In this document: positions 5,491 to 8,564 of the stretch, piece by piece | Layout of the letters: each line of letters starts with the position of its first letter | Numbering within the stretch: the stretch's first letter is position 1 | Source: Lachnospiraceae bacterium UBA1718 | GTDB taxonomy: Bacteria > Bacillota > Clostridia > Lachnospirales > Lachnospiraceae | Reading direction: 5' to 3' | NCBI GenBank assembly: GCA_002317245.1 | Contig: DCIU01000080.1 | Location: forward strand, 21,157-29,720 | DNA length: 8,564 nt | Position numbers and translations under genes: made by a program | Notes under the pieces: model-generated | Databases searched by the model: none | What the model saw: only the letters and a program-made list of their open reading frames with translations | Told to the model about the DNA's origin: nothing

Positions 5491-6384
5491 TTACTCGCTA
5501 TATGGGTTCACGTGTACTGTCACGTGCTTGACTACTGGGAAGTCGCGCTCGATGGAGTCGTGAACGGCCTCGGCAATCTCGTGGGCCGAAGTCAGCGGTT
5601 TAGCTCCGTCGACGGAGATCTCGATATCCACATATACCCTGTTGCCGAACTCGCGGGACTGGATGGAGTCGATACGTAAGACGCCCTCACTTTTCCCAAT
5701 GCATTCGGCAAGTTCGACGTTGAACTCGTCACCGCAGGACTTGTCGACAAGCTTGCTTGTGGCGTCGCGGAAGATGTCGATTGCGGCCTTCATGATGAAT
5801 ACGCAGATGACAAGGCTGGCAACCGAATCCATATACAGCATTCCGAATCTGGCAAAAATGATGCCGACTAAGGCGCCGATGGACGACAGAGCGTCGGATC
5901 TATGGTGCCATGCATCAGCCATAAGGGCTGAGGAGTTGATCTTCTTGGCCTGAATCTTGGTGTACCAGAACATTCCTTCCTTGACCAGTATTGATACCAG
6001 GGCAGCGGACAGGGCCAGAAGGCCTGGCTTCTCATAGGTGGCATAGGAGTGACTGGCCAGCACTTTCACTGCCTCGATGCCGATGAGCAGGCCTGTTACC
6101 GACAGAATGTTGGCAAGTATAATGGCCGCTACAGGCTCGAAGCGCTCGTGGCCGTAGGGGTGATCGGCGTCCGATTCCTTGGATGCCATATTGATTCCAA
6201 GAATTACAACAATAGAACTGAACACATCTGATGCTGAATGCACGGCGTCCGATACCATGGCAGCAGAATGCGCAAGTATTCCGGCTAGGAGCTTGAAGAG
6301 CGCCAGTAGCAGGTTGATTATTATACTTCCATAGGAAGTCTGAATTGCTATTTTGTTATTGTCATTTATATTTTCACAGCTCAT
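5491..6384 (-). CDS. Cation diffusion facilitator (CDF) metal exporter
   Basis: A 297-aa inner-membrane divalent-metal/proton antiporter of the CDF family (Zn, Fe or Mn class). Six membrane helices are expected in residues 17-200, then a cytoplasmic metal-binding C-terminal domain (about 205-297) ending VVKHVTVHVNPYSE. The metal site is visible twice: DAVHSASD in helix 2 (Asp46, His49, Asp53) and DAWHHRSD in helix 5 (Asp157, His160, Asp164), both with the spacing D-x2-H-x3-D. The loop DHPYGHERFE (residues 74-83) is the family signature. GAAGG (minus strand, 6394-6398) lies 9 nt before the ATG, and a strong promoter lies upstream. The metal cannot be settled from sequence; HxxxD pairs are typical of zinc transporters. 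It heads a probable transcription unit with the HAD gene. Confidence 0.93.
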   Translation of the reverse strand: MSCENINDNNKIAIQTSYGSIIINLLLALFKLLAGILAHSAAMVSDAVHSASDVFSSIVVILGINMASKESDADHPYGHERFEPVAAIILANILSVTGLLIGIEAVKVLASHSYATYEKPGLLALSAALVSILVKEGMFWYTKIQAKKINSSALMADAWHHRSDALSSIGALVGIIFARFGMLYMDSVASLVICVFIMKAAIDIFRDATSKLVDKSCGDEFNVELAECIGKSEGVLRIDSIQSREFGNRVYVDIEISVDGAKPLTSAHEIAEAVHDSIERDFPVVKHVTVHVNPYSE

Positions 6385-6429
6385 ATTTTTATACCTTCGA
6401 TTCTATCTGTGATTAATGGGTTTCTGATA

Positions 6430-6459
6430 GTTATAGCACCGCGAAAACGTGTTAGTCAA
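6430..6459 (-). promoter_or_regulatory. Sigma-A promoter of the CDF gene
   Basis: Read on the minus strand, TTGACT (6459-6454) is followed after 18 bp by TATAAC (6435-6430). The -10 has the extended element TGC directly before it. This is the best promoter match in the window. It gives a leader of roughly 40 nt before the ATG at 6384. No metalloregulator site is obvious. Confidence 0.75.
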
Positions 6460-6530
6460 TGATAACTTTTGTTGTATTATTCTAAGTATTTTAAGCTGGA
6501 TAAAGTCCTGGTGTGAAGACACTAATTTTG

Positions 6531-6560
6531 ATGACGAAAGTACCAACAATAGTTTATAAT
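6531..6560 (+). promoter_or_regulatory. Promoter of the aminotransferase gene, upstream of repeat C
   Basis: A perfect TATAAT (6555-6560) lies 18 bp after ATGACG (6531-6536, 4 of 6 matches). Transcription should start near 6567, only a few bases before repeat C. Almost the whole leader of the aminotransferase mRNA would then consist of the double hairpin. The promoter is divergent from the CDF promoter about 70 bp away. Confidence 0.6.
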
Positions 6561-6572
6561 AGAATGGATTGA

Positions 6573-6661
6573 TTTTGAGCCCTAAGGACGTTCCTTAGGG
6601 GTCAAAATCACTCGCAAAGCGTGCCAAAATGACCCCATAACCGCGGGTTAAGGGCTCAAAA
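6573..6661 (+). repeat. Family 1 double-hairpin repeat, copy C (in a mRNA leader)
   Basis: Hairpin 1 (6573-6607) pairs TTTTGAGCCCTAAGGA with TCCTTAGGGGTCAAAA around CGT, with one G-G mismatch. The linker CTCGCAAAGCGTGCC (6611-6625) has a small CGC-AAA-GCG stem. Hairpin 2 (about 6626-6661) is a variant: TGA-C-CCC-A-TAACC pairs with GGTTA-A-GGG-C-TCA around GCG. It ends in CAAAA rather than a T-tract and runs directly into the ribosome binding site AGGAG (6661-6665). The repeat lies between a promoter and a start codon, unlike copies A and B. An exact 28-bp part of it (6625-6652) recurs at 7819-7846. Confidence 0.85.
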
Positions 6662-6670
6662 GGAGACAAT

Positions 6671-7834
6671 ATGCCAAGATTAAGCGATAGAACAGCCAGT
6701 TTTACTGACTCTGTAATAAGAAGAATGACAAGAATATCCAACCAGTATGGGGCTATTAATCTGTCTCAGGGATTTCCGGATTTTGATCCACCCAAGGCGA
6801 TAACGGACAGATTAGCAGAGATTGCACCAGCAGGGCCTCATCAGTATGCCCTGACCTGGGGAGCTCAGAACTTCCGTGAGGCACTGGCTGCCAAGCACGA
6901 GCACTTCTCGGGAATGAAGATAGATCCTAATTCTGAGATAGTAGTTACCTGCGGTAGTACAGAGGCCATGATGGCTTCCATGATGAGTGTGGTTAATCCG
7001 GGAGACAAGGTAATTGTGTTTTCGCCATTCTATGAGAACTACGGAGCCGACACCATACTGTCGGGAGCAGAGCCAATATTTGTTCCCCTTACTCCACCGG
7101 AATTCAACTTTGATCCAGAGGTATTGGAGGACGGCTTCAGGGCAGGAGCCAAGGCAATTGTTATCTGTAATCCATCCAACCCATGCGGTAAGGTGTTCAC
7201 TGAAGAAGAGCTTAAGCTAATTGGCAACCTGGCAATCAAGTATGATGCCTGGGTAATTACAGATGAAGTATATGAGCATATTCTATATGCGCCTAATAGG
7301 CATGTATATATGGCAAGCCTTCCTGGTATGAGAGAGCGCACCATCACATGTAATTCACTAAGCAAGACATATTCCATCACAGGCTGGAGACTAGGCTACG
7401 TAATAGCTCCAGAGGAGATTACAGACAGAGTCAAGAAGGTTCACGACTTCTTAACAGTTGGCGCGGCAGCCCCTCTAATGGAGGCGGCAACAGTTGGCCT
7501 ACAGTTCGGAGATGACTACTACAGAGACCTTCAGGCTCATTACACACATATGAAGGAACTCTTCACAGGAGGCCTTCGCAATCTCGATATTCCATTCACA
7601 GATCCACAGGGTGCCTACTACGTGCTCATGGATATCAGTGAATTCGGATATGAGGATGACAACGAATTCTGCGTAGACCTTGCCAAGAAGGTAGGAGTAG
7701 GAGCAGTCCCAGGCTCAAGCTTCTTCAGGGAGCCGATTAACCACCTGATCAGATTCCACTTCGCCAAGCAGGATGAGACATTGCTCGGAGCCTTAGACAG
7801 GTTAGCAGATATTCGCAGCAAAATGACCCCATAA
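6671..7834 (+). CDS. PLP-dependent class I/II aminotransferase
   Basis: A 387-aa cytosolic fold-type I aminotransferase, full length for the family. INLSQGFPDFDPP (residues 29-41) and HQYALTWG (57-64) resemble the methionine/kynurenine aminotransferase group. Cofactor residues are visible: Asn170 in NPSNPCG, Asp198 and Tyr201 in DEVYE, Lys232 in SLSKTYSITGWRLGY (Schiff-base lysine), and Arg361 in LIRFHF for the substrate carboxylate. The exact amino-acid substrate is undetermined. The ATG has GGAG 5 nt upstream, right against repeat C. The last residues, KMTP, and the TAA stop are encoded by repeat D, so the C-terminus was shaped by a repeat. Exact 28-bp direct repeats flank the gene. No intrinsic terminator with a T-tract follows. 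Confidence 0.93.
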   Translation: MPRLSDRTASFTDSVIRRMTRISNQYGAINLSQGFPDFDPPKAITDRLAEIAPAGPHQYALTWGAQNFREALAAKHEHFSGMKIDPNSEIVVTCGSTEAMMASMMSVVNPGDKVIVFSPFYENYGADTILSGAEPIFVPLTPPEFNFDPEVLEDGFRAGAKAIVICNPSNPCGKVFTEEELKLIGNLAIKYDAWVITDEVYEHILYAPNRHVYMASLPGMRERTITCNSLSKTYSITGWRLGYVIAPEEITDRVKKVHDFLTVGAAAPLMEAATVGLQFGDDYYRDLQAHYTHMKELFTGGLRNLDIPFTDPQGAYYVLMDISEFGYEDDNEFCVDLAKKVGVGAVPGSSFFREPINHLIRFHFAKQDETLLGALDRLADIRSKMTP

Positions 7835-7954
7835 CCGCGGGTTAAGAGACCAAAATGACCCCAAAGGAGACGTCCCAGGGCTAAAGCCCAAACTCAAAAT
7901 AGCTCGCACGGCGTGCCAAAATGACCCCAAAGGAACGTCCTTAGGGCTCAAAAT
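7819..7954. repeat. Family 1 repeat, copy D (three hairpin modules)
   Basis: Module D1 (7819-7855) repeats 28 bp of copy C exactly (7819-7846) and overlaps the end of the aminotransferase gene. Module D2 (7851-7900) carries GGGCTAAAGCCC; its reverse complement matches hairpin 1 of copy A, including the GGACGTCTCC segment, so modules occur in both orientations. The linker GCTCGCACGGCGTGCC has a CGC-ACG-GCG stem. Module D3 (7918-7954) pairs TGACCCCAAAGGA with TCCTTAGGGCTCA, with two mismatches, and ends in CAAAAT. The array fills nearly all the gap before the sensor gene. Confidence 0.85.
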
Positions 7955-7977
7955 AACCACTACAAGAAAGAACAACT

Positions 7978-8564
7978 ATGAAACGTAAAAATTACGCCCT
8001 CTTTGTGGCGATGCCTGACAATGAGATATCCAACTCCGTAATGCGCGGAGCAGCGAAAGCGGCCGAGGAGATTGACGCCAATCTGATCATTTTTCCAACA
8101 GGATTAATGGGCATGCCCTTCTTCGACAACGACGTCAACATATTCCGCTACCAGTACAACGTCCTAAGCGACTACTACAAGTCTGATTCCCTGGACGGCG
8201 CCATCATCGAGTACGGCACCATCGTGTCCGACCTTGACGAGGCGGGCAAGCAGGAATACTTAGGCCGAATCGGCGACATGAAGTCCGTGCTTCTGGCGGA
8301 TTCCTTCGAGGGTCATCCCGGCGTCTGCTACGACAACGAGTCCGGTCTCAAGGACGTCATCGAGCATCTGATCACCCACCACGGCCTTACTAAGATCGGC
8401 TTCATCTCGGGCCACAGGGACAACTATGACGCCAACTGCCGCCTGAATGCCTACAAGGAGGTAATGGCTGCCCACGGTCTGTCCGTGCCTGAGACCTATA
8501 TTACTTACGGCAATTTCTCACCTTACTGCGAGGATGTAGTAAGTGAGTTCCTTGATAAAAATGA
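7978..8564 (+). CDS. LacI/type I periplasmic-binding-like sensor protein without HTH (partial, 3' end off window)
   Basis: 195 residues are visible before the window ends. The fold is the LacI/RbsB type I ligand-binding domain: KNYALFVAMPDNEISNSVMR at the start, then DGAIIEYG (73-80), a YDNESGLKDVIEHLI segment (118-132), TKIGFISG (138-145) and RLNAYKEVMAAHGL (155-168). It lacks the N-terminal helix-turn-helix of LacI repressors and a signal peptide. The frame has a TAA at 7954 and no other ATG, so no HTH is hidden upstream. From recall, Lachnospiraceae have similar proteins in which this sensor is followed by a GGDEF diguanylate-cyclase domain, so a cytosolic ligand-sensing signalling protein is likely. 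The C-terminal half is not visible. The ribosome binding site is weak (AAGAAAG, 7964-7970) and no promoter is seen, so expression may depend on read-through across repeat D. Confidence 0.8.
   Translation, partial: MKRKNYALFVAMPDNEISNSVMRGAAKAAEEIDANLIIFPTGLMGMPFFDNDVNIFRYQYNVLSDYYKSDSLDGAIIEYGTIVSDLDEAGKQEYLGRIGDMKSVLLADSFEGHPGVCYDNESGLKDVIEHLITHHGLTKIGFISGHRDNYDANCRLNAYKEVMAAHGLSVPETYITYGNFSPYCEDVVSEFLDKN

Noticed and set aside
6511..6522. Small GTGT-GAAG-ACAC hairpin between the divergent promoters
   Set aside because: Only four pairs. Too short to call an operator or RNA element.
1869..7954. CRISPR array
   Set aside because: Repeats are irregularly spaced over kilobases, strongly palindromic and separated by whole genes. 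There are no uniform spacers and no cas genes.
8260..8475. Minus-strand frame of 71 codons at the right end
   Set aside because: Antisense to the LacI-like sensor gene, which runs open from 7978 and has clear family motifs.

Overview
The window looks like chromosomal DNA of an anaerobic Firmicute, most likely a Lachnospiraceae member of the Butyrivibrio/Pseudobutyrivibrio kind. This rests on strong AGGAGG-type ribosome binding sites, mid-GC genes with AT-rich spacers, and gene types typical of gut and rumen Clostridia: an acyltransferase-3 protein coupled to an XRE-AbrB regulator, a DegV/FakB protein, and an HTH-less LacI-like sensor. The genus is recognition only, not proof.

Layout. Positions 54-208 hold two tandem, related microprotein genes (22 and 19 aa), each with a strong ribosome binding site, followed by a hairpin terminator whose 3' arm is duplicated (255-313). 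A promoter with palindromic operator-like sites (348-430) drives a MATE exporter (458-1852). A two-gene unit follows: a membrane acyltransferase (2089-3162) overlapped by 14 nt by an XRE-AbrB fusion regulator (3149-3562). Next is a DegV-family lipid-binding protein (3792-4634). On the minus strand, a CDF metal exporter (5491-6384) is followed by a HAD phosphatase (4720-5364). On the plus strand again, a class I/II aminotransferase (6671-7834) is followed by the start of a LacI-like sensor protein that runs off the right edge (7978-8564).

The spacers between these ordinary genes carry two interspersed palindromic repeat families. Family 1 is a modular double hairpin built on GAGCCCTAAGGA/TCCTTAGGGCTC arms around a CGCA..GCGTG linker, with four copies (1869-1972, 3563-3669, 6573-6661, 7819-7954). 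Its arms are all mutually complementary, so alternative folds are possible. The two copies downstream of genes end in a T-tract like a terminator. The copy that forms the aminotransferase leader and the copy before the sensor gene end in AAAA instead. One copy supplies the last codons and the stop of the aminotransferase, and that gene lies between exact 28-bp direct repeats. Family 2 is a long perfect or near-perfect GGGGGACGGGGTCAGA palindrome, and two copies bracket the HAD gene (4646-4711, 5393-5478).

The genes do not form one obvious pathway. The clearest functional units are the microprotein pair, the acyltransferase/regulator pair, and the probable CDF-HAD transcription unit. The least explained elements are the microproteins and the family 1 repeats.
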